The translations under genes were made by a program, and so were the position numbers. The notes beneath the pieces were generated by a model, which was not told where the DNA came from, did not search any database, and was given only the letters and a program-made list of their open reading frames with translations. Shown piece by piece: positions 26,220 through 34,794 of a stretch of DNA of 64,000 bases (positions are counted from its first letter, which is position 1; each line of letters begins with the position of its first letter). Origin of the DNA: Rhodanobacter sp. FDAARGOS 1247 (GTDB lineage: Bacteria > Pseudomonadota > Gammaproteobacteria > Xanthomonadales > Rhodanobacteraceae). Location of the stretch: positions 3,658,001-3,722,000 of the forward strand of contig NZ_CP069535.1 of assembly GCF_016889805.1 (NCBI RefSeq), given 5' to 3'.

Positions 26220-26266
26220 CCTGTCGTGCATGTCCGGGCCCGTATCGCGGGGCCCGGCGGCCTGAT

Positions 26267-29200
26267 TTACCAGCCGATACCCACGCCCACGCCACCGGAG
26301 GTCTCATTGCCGGTTACCGCGGCACCGAAGGTCAGGTTGGCCTTCGGCGACAACTGCCGCGAGTAGCCCACCGCCAGCGCTGCGCGGTTGCCGTAGCCAC
26401 CCATGCCCACGCCCACCCGGTTCGGCGTGTTGATGCCCTGGGTGCTGAACGCCATCTGCGCCATCGCCGCGCCCATCGCGCCAACCTGGTTCACGCGCTT
26501 GTCCATGGCACGGAAGCGGTTGTTGGTGTCGTTGCGCAGCGAGTTCACGTCCGCCGTGCTGGCGATGTTGGCGAACTTCTGGTCGGTGTACGCATTGGCG
26601 CTCTGCAGGGTCTGCTGGGCATTGGCGTCGCTATAGTCCTTCGCGCTGACCAGGGCTTGCTGCACCTGACCGTAGTTCGCCGCGTCGGTGGCCTGGGTAC
26701 CGGCCGCCACGTTGGTGATCTGGCGGTTGTTTGCCGCCGTGCCCACCGACACCGAATTGGCTCGATCAGCCAGCGAGCCCTGGCCCAGGGCCACCGCACC
26801 GGCCGCCGTGGCCGAACTGCCCTGGCCGATCGCCGTGCCCGACGCCGCGCTCACCGATGCGCCTTCGCCGACCGCCACCGCATTGGTCGCCGTCGCCGCG
26901 ATGGTGGTGTTGGCACCCACCGCGGTGCTGCCATCGGCATTCACCTTCGCATTGCCGCCGATGGCGGTGTCGTTCGGGCCCGCCGCGTAGCTGTCGCCGC
27001 CGATCGCCGTGCCATGGTCACCGCCCACTTCGGCATTCGAGCCGATCGCCACGCCACGCGAGCCGGCCAGCACCGAAGCGTCGTCGCTGCCATCGCCCAC
27101 GGTGTCGATGCCGATCGCGCCCAGCTCCGCCGTGCTCTGCTGCAGGTCGCCGAGCTGTCCCTCGATCGTGTCGACCCGGCCATCCAGCGAACTGATGGCG
27201 GCGGTGTTCGTGGCGATGTCGGCCGTATTGGTCGCGATATCCGCGGTGTTGGTCGCGATGGCGGCGGTATTCGTGGCAATCGCCGCCGTGTTGGCGCTCA
27301 CGTCCGAGCCCGTCTGCGTCACCTGCGTCTGCAACGCTTCCAGCTGGCCCAGGTTCACCGCATCCGTGGCCTCGGTGCCGTCAGCCACGTTGGTGATCTG
27401 GCGCTCGGAGCCGGCGCTGCCCACGGAGACCGTGTTGGCCCGGTCAGCCAGCGACTGCGCACCCAGCGCCACCGAGTTGTCCGCCGCCGCCTGCACCCAG
27501 GCCCCTGCACCCAGGGCCGTGCCGTTGATCGCATCGGCACCCGACAACCAGCCGAACGCCGCCGCGTTGTCGGCCGTGGCGTAGGCGCCCGCGCCGATCG
27601 CCGTGGTGCCCGCACCCGAGGCTTCGGTGATGAAACTGCCACCGGCCGCGCTGCCACCCAGCGCCACGCTTTCGTCACCGCTGGCGCTGCTGCTTTCGCC
27701 CACGGCGACACTGCTGACACCGTCGGCCGCCGCGAACGCGCCACTGGCCAGCGAATAGTCGCCATTGGCGCTGGCACCGTAACCGGTCGCCGTCGCCGCC
27801 ACGCCGGCGGCAAAACTCTGCACGCCAACCGCCACGGTCGCTATCTGCGTCGCCGCTGCCCCGAAGCCCAGGGCGACGGATTGGTCACCGGTGGCCACCG
27901 ACGTCGAGCCCACCGTGGTGGAATACTCGCCGGTCGCCGCCGATTCGGCGCCGACCGCCGTGGCATAGGTGCCCGGGGTATACGCCAGCGCACCCAGCGC
28001 GGTGGATTCGTCACCGTCGGCCTGTGCACCGATGCCCACCGACGACGCCGCCAGACCACTGGCGATCGCGCTGGCACCGATGGCGGTGCCGCCGTCGCCC
28101 GCCGTCGCCGCACCGGTGGTGCCGGTCAGGATGTTGGTCGCCTCTCCGCCGATCGCCACGCTGTCCGCACCGGTGGCCGTCGCGCCCGCGCCGTAGGCCG
28201 AGCTGTTGCCGCCGATGGCCTGGGCGCCGTTGCCGTACGCCGAGCTGTTGTCCGCCGCCGCGTGGCTGTCGCTGCCGGTCGCCACGCTGCCGATGCCGTC
28301 GGCCATCGCGTTCGCACCGCTGGCCACGCTGTTGTCGCCCGCCGCGACCGCGCCGTAACCGGTGGCCACGGAGAACACGCCCAGCGCGCTGCCGCCCCAA
28401 CCGACCACGGTGGAACCTTCGCCCAGCGCCACGCTGCTCGCGCCTACCGCCGTGCTGTAGTCACCTTCGGCATCGGACTGGAAGCCGTAGGCCGAACTTT
28501 CCTCTCCGATCGCCACGCTGCTGCTGCCCGTCGCCGAAGAACCGGTGCCCAGCGCCAGGGCGCCGTTTCCGGTCGCCACGCTGTCGTCGCCCACTGCCGT
28601 GCTGAGGGCACCCGATGCGACCGCGCGGGCACCTGATGCCAGCGCGTCTTCCGTGCCGTCCGTGGCTCCGTCGGCACTGAAGAACTGGGTCGCGGAGGTG
28701 ACCGCCGCCAGCTGGTCCATGTTCACCGCATCCGTACCTGCCGTACCGGCGGCCACGTTGGTGATCTGGCGCTCGGAGCCGGCGCTGCCCACGGAGACCG
28801 TGTTGGCCCGGTCAGCCAGCGACTGCGCACCCAGCGCCACCGAGTTGTCCGCCGCCGCCTGCACCCAGGCCCCTGCACCCAGGGCCGTGCCGTTGATCGC
28901 ATCGGCACCCGACAACCAGCCGAACGCCGCCGCGTTGTCGGCCGTGGCGTAGGCGCCCGCGCCGATCGCCGTGGTGCCCGCACCCGAGGCTTCGGTGATG
29001 AAACTGCCACCGGCCGCGCTGCCACCCAGCGCCACGCTTTCGTCACCGCTGGCGCTGCTGCTTTCGCCCACGGCGACACTGCTGACACCGTCGGCCGCCG
29101 CGAACGCGCCACTGGCCAGCGAATAGTCGCCATTGGCGCTGGCACCGTAACCGGTCGCCGTCGCCGCCACGCCGGCGGCAAAACTCTGCACGCCAACCGC

Positions 29201-30262
29201 CACGGTCGCTATCTGCGTCGCCGCTGCCCCGAAGCCCAGGGCGACGGATTGGTCACCGGTGGCCACCGACGTCGAGCCCACCGTGGTGGAATACTCGCCG
29301 GTCGCCGCCGATTCGGCGCCGACCGCCGTGGCATAGGTGCCCGGGGTATACGCCAGCGCACCCAGCGCGGTGGATTCGTCACCGTCGGCCTGTGCACCGA
29401 TGCCCACCGACGACGCCGCCAGACCACTGGCGATCGCGCTGGCACCGATGGCGGTGCCGCCGTCGCCCGCCGTCGCCGCACCGGTGGTGCCGGTCAGGAT
29501 GTTGGTCGCCTCTCCGCCGATCGCCACGCTGTCCGCACCGGTGGCCGTCGCGCCCGCGCCGTAGGCCGAGCTGTTGCCGCCGATGGCCTGGGCGCCGTTG
29601 CCGTACGCCGAGCTGTTGTCCGCCGCCGCGTGGCTGTCGCTGCCGGTCGCCACGCTGCCGATGCCGTCGGCCATCGCGTTCGCACCGCTGGCCACGCTGT
29701 TGTCGCCCGCCGCGACCGCGCCGTAACCGGTGGCCACGGAGAACACGCCCAGCGCGCTGCCGCCCCAACCGACCACGGTGGAACCTTCGCCCAGCGCCAC
29801 GCTGCTCGCGCCTACCGCCGTGCTGTAGTCACCTTCGGCATCGGACTGGAAGCCGTAGGCCGAACTTTCCTCTCCGATCGCCACGCTGTTGCTGCCCGTC
29901 GCCGAAGAGCCGATGCCCAGCGCCAGCGCACCGGCGCCAAAGGCTGCGCTGTCGTCGGACCCGGCGAAGCTGAGTGCGCCCACCGCCGTCGCACGATCAC
30001 CGGTCGCGGAAGCATCCGGACCGCAGACGAAGGCGTCGTCACCGGATACCGCACCCGGCGTGCCCACATCGAGCTGGCACGTTGCGGGCAGGTTCTGGGC
30101 CGAGGCCGTGGCGACGGGAGCCAGTGCCAACGCACCGACCAGTGCAACCGCGCCGCAAACCAGCCCGACGGACCCTGCCTTGCCGCGCGTCGAGGCCAGC
30201 TCGGAAACGGCAACCATGGCGCCCAGCGTGCGGCTCCATACCTTCCTGTAAATCTTGTTCAT
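26267..30262 (-). CDS. YadA-like trimeric autotransporter adhesin
   Basis: 1,331 residues, type Vc secretion. The N terminus has an extended signal peptide region (MNKIYRKVWSRTLGAMVAVSELA) and ends near ASAQ (about 55). The passenger is built from many 14-residue YadA head repeats of the pattern xAxGxxSxAxGxxA. It has two ERQITNVA-type neck modules, a short coiled-coil stalk of IATNTAA heptads (coded by 27185-27310), another head block and neck, and the C-terminal YadA anchor of four strands per subunit (FRAMDKRVNQVGAMGAAMAQMAF to GVGVGIGW). Two long head blocks are near-identical copies 1,368 bp (456 codons) apart. It is monocistronic with its own terminator and a GAGGTG ribosome site. Role: surface adhesion or biofilm; the ligand is unknown. 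Confidence 0.95.
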   Translation of the reverse strand: MNKIYRKVWSRTLGAMVAVSELASTRGKAGSVGLVCGAVALVGALALAPVATASAQNLPATCQLDVGTPGAVSGDDAFVCGPDASATGDRATAVGALSFAGSDDSAAFGAGALALGIGSSATGSNSVAIGEESSAYGFQSDAEGDYSTAVGASSVALGEGSTVVGWGGSALGVFSVATGYGAVAAGDNSVASGANAMADGIGSVATGSDSHAAADNSSAYGNGAQAIGGNSSAYGAGATATGADSVAIGGEATNILTGTTGAATAGDGGTAIGASAIASGLAASSVGIGAQADGDESTALGALAYTPGTYATAVGAESAATGEYSTTVGSTSVATGDQSVALGFGAAATQIATVAVGVQSFAAGVAATATGYGASANGDYSLASGAFAAADGVSSVAVGESSSASGDESVALGGSAAGGSFITEASGAGTTAIGAGAYATADNAAAFGWLSGADAINGTALGAGAWVQAAADNSVALGAQSLADRANTVSVGSAGSERQITNVAAGTAGTDAVNMDQLAAVTSATQFFSADGATDGTEDALASGARAVASGALSTAVGDDSVATGNGALALGTGSSATGSSSVAIGEESSAYGFQSDAEGDYSTAVGASSVALGEGSTVVGWGGSALGVFSVATGYGAVAAGDNSVASGANAMADGIGSVATGSDSHAAADNSSAYGNGAQAIGGNSSAYGAGATATGADSVAIGGEATNILTGTTGAATAGDGGTAIGASAIASGLAASSVGIGAQADGDESTALGALAYTPGTYATAVGAESAATGEYSTTVGSTSVATGDQSVALGFGAAATQIATVAVGVQSFAAGVAATATGYGASANGDYSLASGAFAAADGVSSVAVGESSSASGDESVALGGSAAGGSFITEASGAGTTAIGAGAYATADNAAAFGWLSGADAINGTALGAGAWVQAAADNSVALGAQSLADRANTVSVGSAGSERQITNVADGTEATDAVNLGQLEALQTQVTQTGSDVSANTAAIATNTAAIATNTADIATNTADIATNTAAISSLDGRVDTIEGQLGDLQQSTAELGAIGIDTVGDGSDDASVLAGSRGVAIGSNAEVGGDHGTAIGGDSYAAGPNDTAIGGNAKVNADGSTAVGANTTIAATATNAVAVGEGASVSAASGTAIGQGSSATAAGAVALGQGSLADRANSVSVGTAANNRQITNVAAGTQATDAANYGQVQQALVSAKDYSDANAQQTLQSANAYTDQKFANIASTADVNSLRNDTNNRFRAMDKRVNQVGAMGAAMAQMAFSTQGINTPNRVGVGMGGYGNRAALAVGYSRQLSPKANLTFGAAVTGNETSGGVGVGIGW
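27384..28520. repeat. Adhesin head-domain tandem duplication, copy 1
   Basis: Matches 28752-29888 at a fixed offset of 1,368 bp. By eye I found no mismatch between the copies inside these limits. The first difference on the right is C at 28521 against T at 29889. The offset is a multiple of three, so the reading frame is kept. Confidence 0.88.
28752..29888. repeat. Adhesin head-domain tandem duplication, copy 2
   Basis: Counterpart of 27384-28520, nearer the N terminus of the protein. Similarity continues more weakly beyond both ends, as expected for repeats of the same protein family. Confidence 0.88.
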
Positions 30263-30458
30263 GCAACACCTCGGCGGTTATGACATGCAACTCTATGGAT
30301 GGCACCAGCCATGGCCTGCCGCGATGGCCCGGCCGCTGGTGCGAAAAATTCGGATTTGCCGATCGCCGGCAGACGCGATGCCACGCCTCGGAACGATGCG
30401 CCTGCCACGATGCGAAGCAATGGATTGCCTGGCCGCGACAGAACACCGACCCAGAGGA

Positions 30459-30493
30459 GCCTGGCAGGACGACCGGAGTCGTCGCTGCCAGGC
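30459..30493. terminator. Two-part hairpin after the metalloprotease gene
   Basis: Outer arms GCCTGGCA/TGCCAGGC (30459-30466, 30486-30493) and inner arms GACGAC/GTCGTC enclose CGGA. It lies 11 bp beyond the metalloprotease stop. No T run follows, so terminator function is inferred from position. The rest of the 240-bp gap to the adhesin gene shows nothing recognisable. Confidence 0.5.
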
Positions 30494-30503
30494 GATCTGT
30501 GGC

Positions 30504-32504
30504 TTACCGCTGGGTGAAGTTGCCCAGCACCGTCACGCCGCTGTAGTCGGTCTCGCCGTATACGGTGAGGTAGTAGGTTCCCGCCACCGGACGCGTGATC
30601 ATCACCGCCTCGCTGTTGGTGCGGGCATGCACCGACTTCCAGTCGTAGTCCGCCGGCGAAGCCTGCGAACCGAGCTTCACGTAGACCGTCACGTCACCCG
30701 TGCCGCCCAGTGTGCGCAGGCTCAAGCCCAGCGCCCCGGCCGGGACCTCCAGCGTGTACACCTTGCTCGAGGCCGCCGCACCGGATTGCCCCGGCACGGT
30801 CACGCCGGCGGAGATTTCCTGCGGCGCAAACGCACTCCACGCCTTCCACTGGTTCAGGGTTTCCGCATCACTGAGGCAGGCATTGAGGCTGCTGGCCTGA
30901 TCGCCGGTGATGAGGCCGTCAGTGGCGAGGCCAGCCGCGTAGGCGCGCACCACCGGGCGATAGTCGCCCACCGTCGGAGCAGCACCGGCGATGATCCTGG
31001 CGTTGGCGACCACGTTGGCACCGATCACCACACCACCGGGCAGCCAGGTCGGGATACCGCTGTCGCAGTCCAGCAGGCTCTGCGTGCCCTCGTTCAACTG
31101 CCAGCCTTCGTCCTGGAACAGCGCCGGGGTCAGGTCAAGGTCGATGTGACCCGCCAGATCCGAGTTGATGGCGTATTCCATCAGCGCATTGGGAGTCAGG
31201 CGCGTGTCGTAATGCGAGAACGACGAGCCCTGCGCCAGCACGGTCGGTGCGTACAGCTGCACGTTGCCGGCCGCGTCGGCACCGGCCATCACGTCGCCGA
31301 GGACGAGAGCACCGGTCAGACCCGCCAGATTCGCCCGCAACGTGTTGCCGTCAGCCTGGCTGACCGAGATCACCGGGATGCTCGCCGTGATGGCGGGCAC
31401 GATGGTGCCCGCGGCGTTGTTGGCAATGATCACGCCGGTCGCGCCGGCGGCGATGGCGTTGCCTGCCTTGATGTCGAAAGAGCAGGTGCCGCGATTGACC
31501 AGCACGAGATGACCGGCCACGTCGGCCGCGTTGGTGAACGGGTTGCAGCCCTCGAGGTTGCTGGTGCTGGGCGAAAGCGGGGGACTGATCGCCCCGATGA
31601 TCGAGCCGCTGAAATTGGCCGGGGTTGCCGGAATCGGGCTGCTGCTCTGGTTGAAGGCATAGTCGCCGGCGGCACCCGCCGGTGCGGAGACACGCAGCGT
31701 GGTCACCTTGCCCAGTGCCAGCGGCGCCTGTTCTTTCACGTTGGCGCCGGTGAACACGAGGTTGCCGTCGTTGAGCGCCGAGGCGACACGCTGGGTCGGC
31801 GTCATCGCATACCAGCTCTTCTGCTGGGTATCGTCGTAGACGAAGGTCGTGTAGATGTCCTGGCGACCGACGCCATCGTTGCCCTGCAGCGGCTGGCCGG
31901 TGGTGAGGCTGCCGAAACCGGAGAAGCCCAGGCCGTGGGCCATCTCGTGCAGCACCACGTTGAGGAAGTCGATGCTGCCGGCCGGCTGCTTGCCATCCAG
32001 ACCGAAGTACCAGCTGGAACCCTCGAGGCAACCGGTGGAACCGAGCGCGCCGTTGAAGCGTGCACGAATGTCCGCTGCGCCGTCGCCCGCATCCTCGCCG
32101 GCGAGCGAATCAAACAGCGCCGAGTGATACCAGGTATTGGCGACCGCGCCCTGTGGTGCCGGTGCCGCGAACGAGTAGATGTTGGTGGTGCCCGCCGAGC
32201 CAAGCACGCCCGAAGTGGCGTCGCAGCTGAGCTTGGCGAAGCTGGCGCTGACCGTGACCGGAACGTCGCTCTGCAGCACCGCGCCCCATATGTCGGCCGC
32301 GAACTTGAACACGATCTGTGCCTGCTCGCCGCGCGTGGTACCCGGATTGCCACCAACCGGCGTGGCGGGCGTCGGATCATCCAGGCCCTGGCCGGTGCCG
32401 ACGTCCTGGTTGGAGATCTTGATGTCGGCGGCTGACACCTGGCCGGCCATGAAGATCAGGCCGAGACCGAGGAATGCATTGAACATGCGGTTGCGGCGGA
32501 TCAT
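30504..32504 (-). CDS. Secreted HExxH metalloprotease with PA and PPC domains
   Basis: 666 residues. The signal peptide ends near GQVSA (about 25). The catalytic zinc motif HEMAHGLGF lies at 186-194 (H186, E187, H190) within FLNVVLHEMAHGLGFSGFG. A protease-associated (PA) domain is inserted at about 270-400 (AGHLVLVNRGTCSFDIKAGNAIAAGATGVIIAN), as in several secreted peptidases. The LTPNALMEYAINSD segment after it may supply the third ligand region. The C terminus is a pre-peptidase domain (VYTLEVPAGALGLSLRTLGGTGDVTVYVKLGS) resembling those of the sedolisin. The ATG overlaps the stop of the preceding small exported protein (ATGA), so the two are translated together. It is probably exported by the nearby type II system; the substrate is unknown. 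Confidence 0.87.
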   Translation of the reverse strand: MIRRNRMFNAFLGLGLIFMAGQVSAADIKISNQDVGTGQGLDDPTPATPVGGNPGTTRGEQAQIVFKFAADIWGAVLQSDVPVTVSASFAKLSCDATSGVLGSAGTTNIYSFAAPAPQGAVANTWYHSALFDSLAGEDAGDGAADIRARFNGALGSTGCLEGSSWYFGLDGKQPAGSIDFLNVVLHEMAHGLGFSGFGSLTTGQPLQGNDGVGRQDIYTTFVYDDTQQKSWYAMTPTQRVASALNDGNLVFTGANVKEQAPLALGKVTTLRVSAPAGAAGDYAFNQSSSPIPATPANFSGSIIGAISPPLSPSTSNLEGCNPFTNAADVAGHLVLVNRGTCSFDIKAGNAIAAGATGVIIANNAAGTIVPAITASIPVISVSQADGNTLRANLAGLTGALVLGDVMAGADAAGNVQLYAPTVLAQGSSFSHYDTRLTPNALMEYAINSDLAGHIDLDLTPALFQDEGWQLNEGTQSLLDCDSGIPTWLPGGVVIGANVVANARIIAGAAPTVGDYRPVVRAYAAGLATDGLITGDQASSLNACLSDAETLNQWKAWSAFAPQEISAGVTVPGQSGAAASSKVYTLEVPAGALGLSLRTLGGTGDVTVYVKLGSQASPADYDWKSVHARTNSEAVMITRPVAGTYYLTVYGETDYSGVTVLGNFTQR

Positions 32505-32950
32505 TTCGTCACCTCCACCGATGCCGGGGCGCTCTGGGTGTCACCCTCGTGATGGATGCTCAGGCTGCCATCGGCGCGACGTTCGGCGACCAGGCTGCTC
32601 ATGAGATTCTCCGGCAGGGCCATGCCCACCGCGGCATGCCCATTCCTGAGCTTGAAGGTATGGAAGGTGGCGCGAGCCTCGGCCTCGTTGCGGGGCGCGG
32701 CCGGCTGGCCAAGGGTGCGCTTCGAAGACGCCGTCGCGGACTGCTGCAGCATCGCCCGCGACAATGCCGCGCGCTGCTCCGGCGTGGGGGCCACGAGCTG
32801 GCCGGTCGGCGAAATCGCCACCTGCACGCCCTGCACCGTTACCGATGTTGCCTGCGCCGCCGTCTGTGGTTCGGCCGCGGTGGCCGCCGTGGCGACGATC
32901 AGTCCAGCCAGCGCCAGACCCGAACCGCGCGCTACCCATTTCTTGTCCAT
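32501..32950 (-). CDS. Small exported protein, coupled partner of the metalloprotease
   Basis: 149 residues. The signal peptide ends near TAATAA (about 26), so the mature protein is about 123 residues, periplasmic or secreted, with no Cys and no membrane segment. I do not recognise the family. Visible segments are VTVQGVQVAISPTGQLVAPTPEQRAALSRAM, a Gln/Ser-rich middle, FHTFKLRNGHAAVGMALPENLMSSLVAERRADGSLSIHHEG and a short tail. GGGAGG precedes the ATG. Its stop overlaps the metalloprotease start by 4 bp, an arrangement that suggests matched amounts of the two proteins. A role as a chaperone, inhibitor or export partner for the protease is possible but is inference from gene order only. Confidence 0.8.
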   Translation of the reverse strand: MDKKWVARGSGLALAGLIVATAATAAEPQTAAQATSVTVQGVQVAISPTGQLVAPTPEQRAALSRAMLQQSATASSKRTLGQPAAPRNEAEARATFHTFKLRNGHAAVGMALPENLMSSLVAERRADGSLSIHHEGDTQSAPASVEVTK

Positions 32951-33401
32951 GCAATCCCTCCCGTTGAAAGCCGCACCTCGTTCGAGGCGTGCAAAAGCCC
33001 GTCACGCGCATTTCCACGCGTGCTGTTGAATGTCCTGGTTGGGGATTTGACGGAATCATGCGAAAGCTCCCCCCTCGCACGACGCCTGCCCCACGACGTC
33101 AGGAATGTGACGCCGTCGCTTGAAACTATCGCAAGTTCCAGCGGTGGTCAACGCGACTTTTTCCGGGTGACCGGGGTTCACCTGGCAGGTACGCGAGACC
33201 GCCATCCGCAGGTGAGCACGACCACGTAAGCGTTCCCGCGGCCGGTCGCATGTTGCGTTGCGCCGAGAAACCCCGACTCAGCACCGTCCCGCACGGCGGA
33301 CCTTCACCCATTCAGGCAAAACGTACCGGATGGAGGCACGCAAACAGGGACCCGGCGGCGCGGTTCTGGCAACATGATCGACGAATGTCCCGGAAAAACG
33401 C
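32951..33401. other. 451-bp intergenic region before the metalloprotease operon and tatD
   Basis: Divergent promoters are expected here. I see a small imperfect hairpin (CCTCGTTCGAGG, 32976-32987) in the leader of the minus-strand operon and no clear Clp site. I cannot support a gene or a precise promoter. Confidence 0.5.
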
Positions 33402-34199
33402 ATGTCTCTCATCGATATCGGCGCCAACCTCACCCACGAGTCCTTCCACCACGATCTGGATGCTGTGATGCAACGTGCGCAGGCGCACGGCGTGGACCGG
33501 ATGATCGTCACCGGCGCGTCGCGCGACGGCAGCGCCAGCGCCCGCGTGCTGGCGGCCCGGCATCCGGCCCGGCTGTTTGCCACGGCTGGCGTCCATCCCC
33601 ATCACGCCGTCGAATACGACGACGCCACCGACGCGGCGCTGCGCGAGTTCGCGCAGGACCCCGCGGTGGTGGCCATCGGCGAAACCGGCCTGGACTACAA
33701 CCGCAACTACTCGCCACGCGGGGTGCAGCTGCAGGTGTTCGAACGGCAGCTGCAGCTGGCGGTGGACGTGGGCAAGCCGCTGTTCCTGCACCAGCGCGAC
33801 GCCCACGGCGACTTCGTCGCCCTGCTCGCCCGCTACCGCGACAAGGTCCCGGGGGTGGTGGTGCACTGCTTCACCGATACCGGCGAGGCGCTGGGCGACT
33901 ACCTGGCGCTGGACTGCCACATCGGCATCACCGGCTGGATCTGCGACGAACGCCGGGGCACCCACCTGCGCGAGCTGGTGCGCGGGATTCCGGCGAACCG
34001 GCTGATGATCGAGACGGACGCGCCCTACCTGCTGCCGCGCACGGTGCGCCCGCAGCCCGCGCACCGACGCAACGAGCCGATGTACCTGAAGCACATCTGC
34101 GAGGAAATCGCCCGCGATCGCGGCGAGAGCGCGGCGGTGACGGCGGCGAACAGCACCGCGACGGCCGAGGCGTTCTTCGGACTGCCGCGCACCTCGTGA
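33402..34199 (+). CDS. tatD: TatD-family metal-dependent deoxyribonuclease
   Basis: 265 residues. It has the TatD layout: DIGANLTHESF at the start (TatD proper has this DIG-N-T form), TAGVHPHHA, AIGETGLDYNRNY with the metal-bridging Glu, FLHQRDAH, VVHCFTD, and the final IETDAPYLLPR with the catalytic Asp. TatD is a 3'-5' exonuclease acting on single-stranded DNA and RNA, linked to repair of oxidative damage. It stands alone on the plus strand and converges on the pseudouridine synthase gene, 25 bp away. No anomalies are seen. Confidence 0.92.
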   Translation: MSLIDIGANLTHESFHHDLDAVMQRAQAHGVDRMIVTGASRDGSASARVLAARHPARLFATAGVHPHHAVEYDDATDAALREFAQDPAVVAIGETGLDYNRNYSPRGVQLQVFERQLQLAVDVGKPLFLHQRDAHGDFVALLARYRDKVPGVVVHCFTDTGEALGDYLALDCHIGITGWICDERRGTHLRELVRGIPANRLMIETDAPYLLPRTVRPQPAHRRNEPMYLKHICEEIARDRGESAAVTAANSTATAEAFFGLPRTS

Positions 34200-34224
34200 C
34201 AGGCGGCATAGCGGGCGCGGCGGG

Positions 34225-34761
34225 TCAGTCCGCCAGCACGCGCGTCTCGCCCGGGGCGAGGCCGGCCAGCCGGTGTTCGCCGATCTGCACGCGGATCAGG
34301 CGCAGGGTCGGAAACCCGGCTGCGGCGGTCATCCGGCGCACCTGCCGGTTGCGTCCTTCGCGCAGCGTGAGGCTGATCCAGCTGGTCGGGATCGCCTTGC
34401 GAAAGCGCACCGGCGGCTTGCGCGGCCACAGCCATGCCGGCTCGTCGACCAGCCTCGCCTCGGCCGGCAGGGTCGGGCCATCGCTCAGCACCAGCCCTCG
34501 CGCAAGCGCCTGCAGCGCCGCCTCATCGATGCTGCCGTCGAGCTGCGCCAGATAGGTCTTGGCCTGCTTGTGGCGGGGATCGGTGAGCCGATGGGCGAGG
34601 CGGCCGTCGTCGGTCAGCAGCAACAGGCCCTCGCTGTCCTGATCCAGCCGTCCAGCCGCATAGACGTCCTTTTGCACGACGAAATCCGCCAGCGTCGGAC
34701 GACCGCGATCATCGGTGAACTGGCAGAGCACGCCGTAAGGCTTGTTGAGGGCGATCAGCAT
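34225..34761 (-). CDS. rluE: RluE-type 23S rRNA pseudouridine synthase
   Basis: 178 residues, short and without an S4 domain, as in RluE. The catalytic motif is [17 protein letters not shown] (about 37-53), with the nucleophilic Asp. Also present are KPYGVLCQF at the N terminus, KTYLAQLDG, and the late [32 protein letters not shown]. In E. coli, RluE modifies U2457 of 23S rRNA. The exact target here is inferred from family membership. It follows the methyltransferase-like gene by 33 bp on the same strand. Another short RsuA/RluB-type enzyme cannot be fully excluded. Confidence 0.87.
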   Translation of the reverse strand: MLIALNKPYGVLCQFTDDRGRPTLADFVVQKDVYAAGRLDQDSEGLLLLTDDGRLAHRLTDPRHKQAKTYLAQLDGSIDEAALQALARGLVLSDGPTLPAEARLVDEPAWLWPRKPPVRFRKAIPTSWISLTLREGRNRQVRRMTAAAGFPTLRLIRVQIGEHRLAGLAPGETRVLAD

Positions 34762-34794
34762 GTGGGCGTGACAGCGCAGCGCATCAGGCCATGC

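Noticed and set aside
26150-30283. Antisense frames of up to 828 residues with repeated patterns across the adhesin gene
   Set aside because: Their repeats are simply the complement of the adhesin head repeats; no ribosome site or domain supports them.
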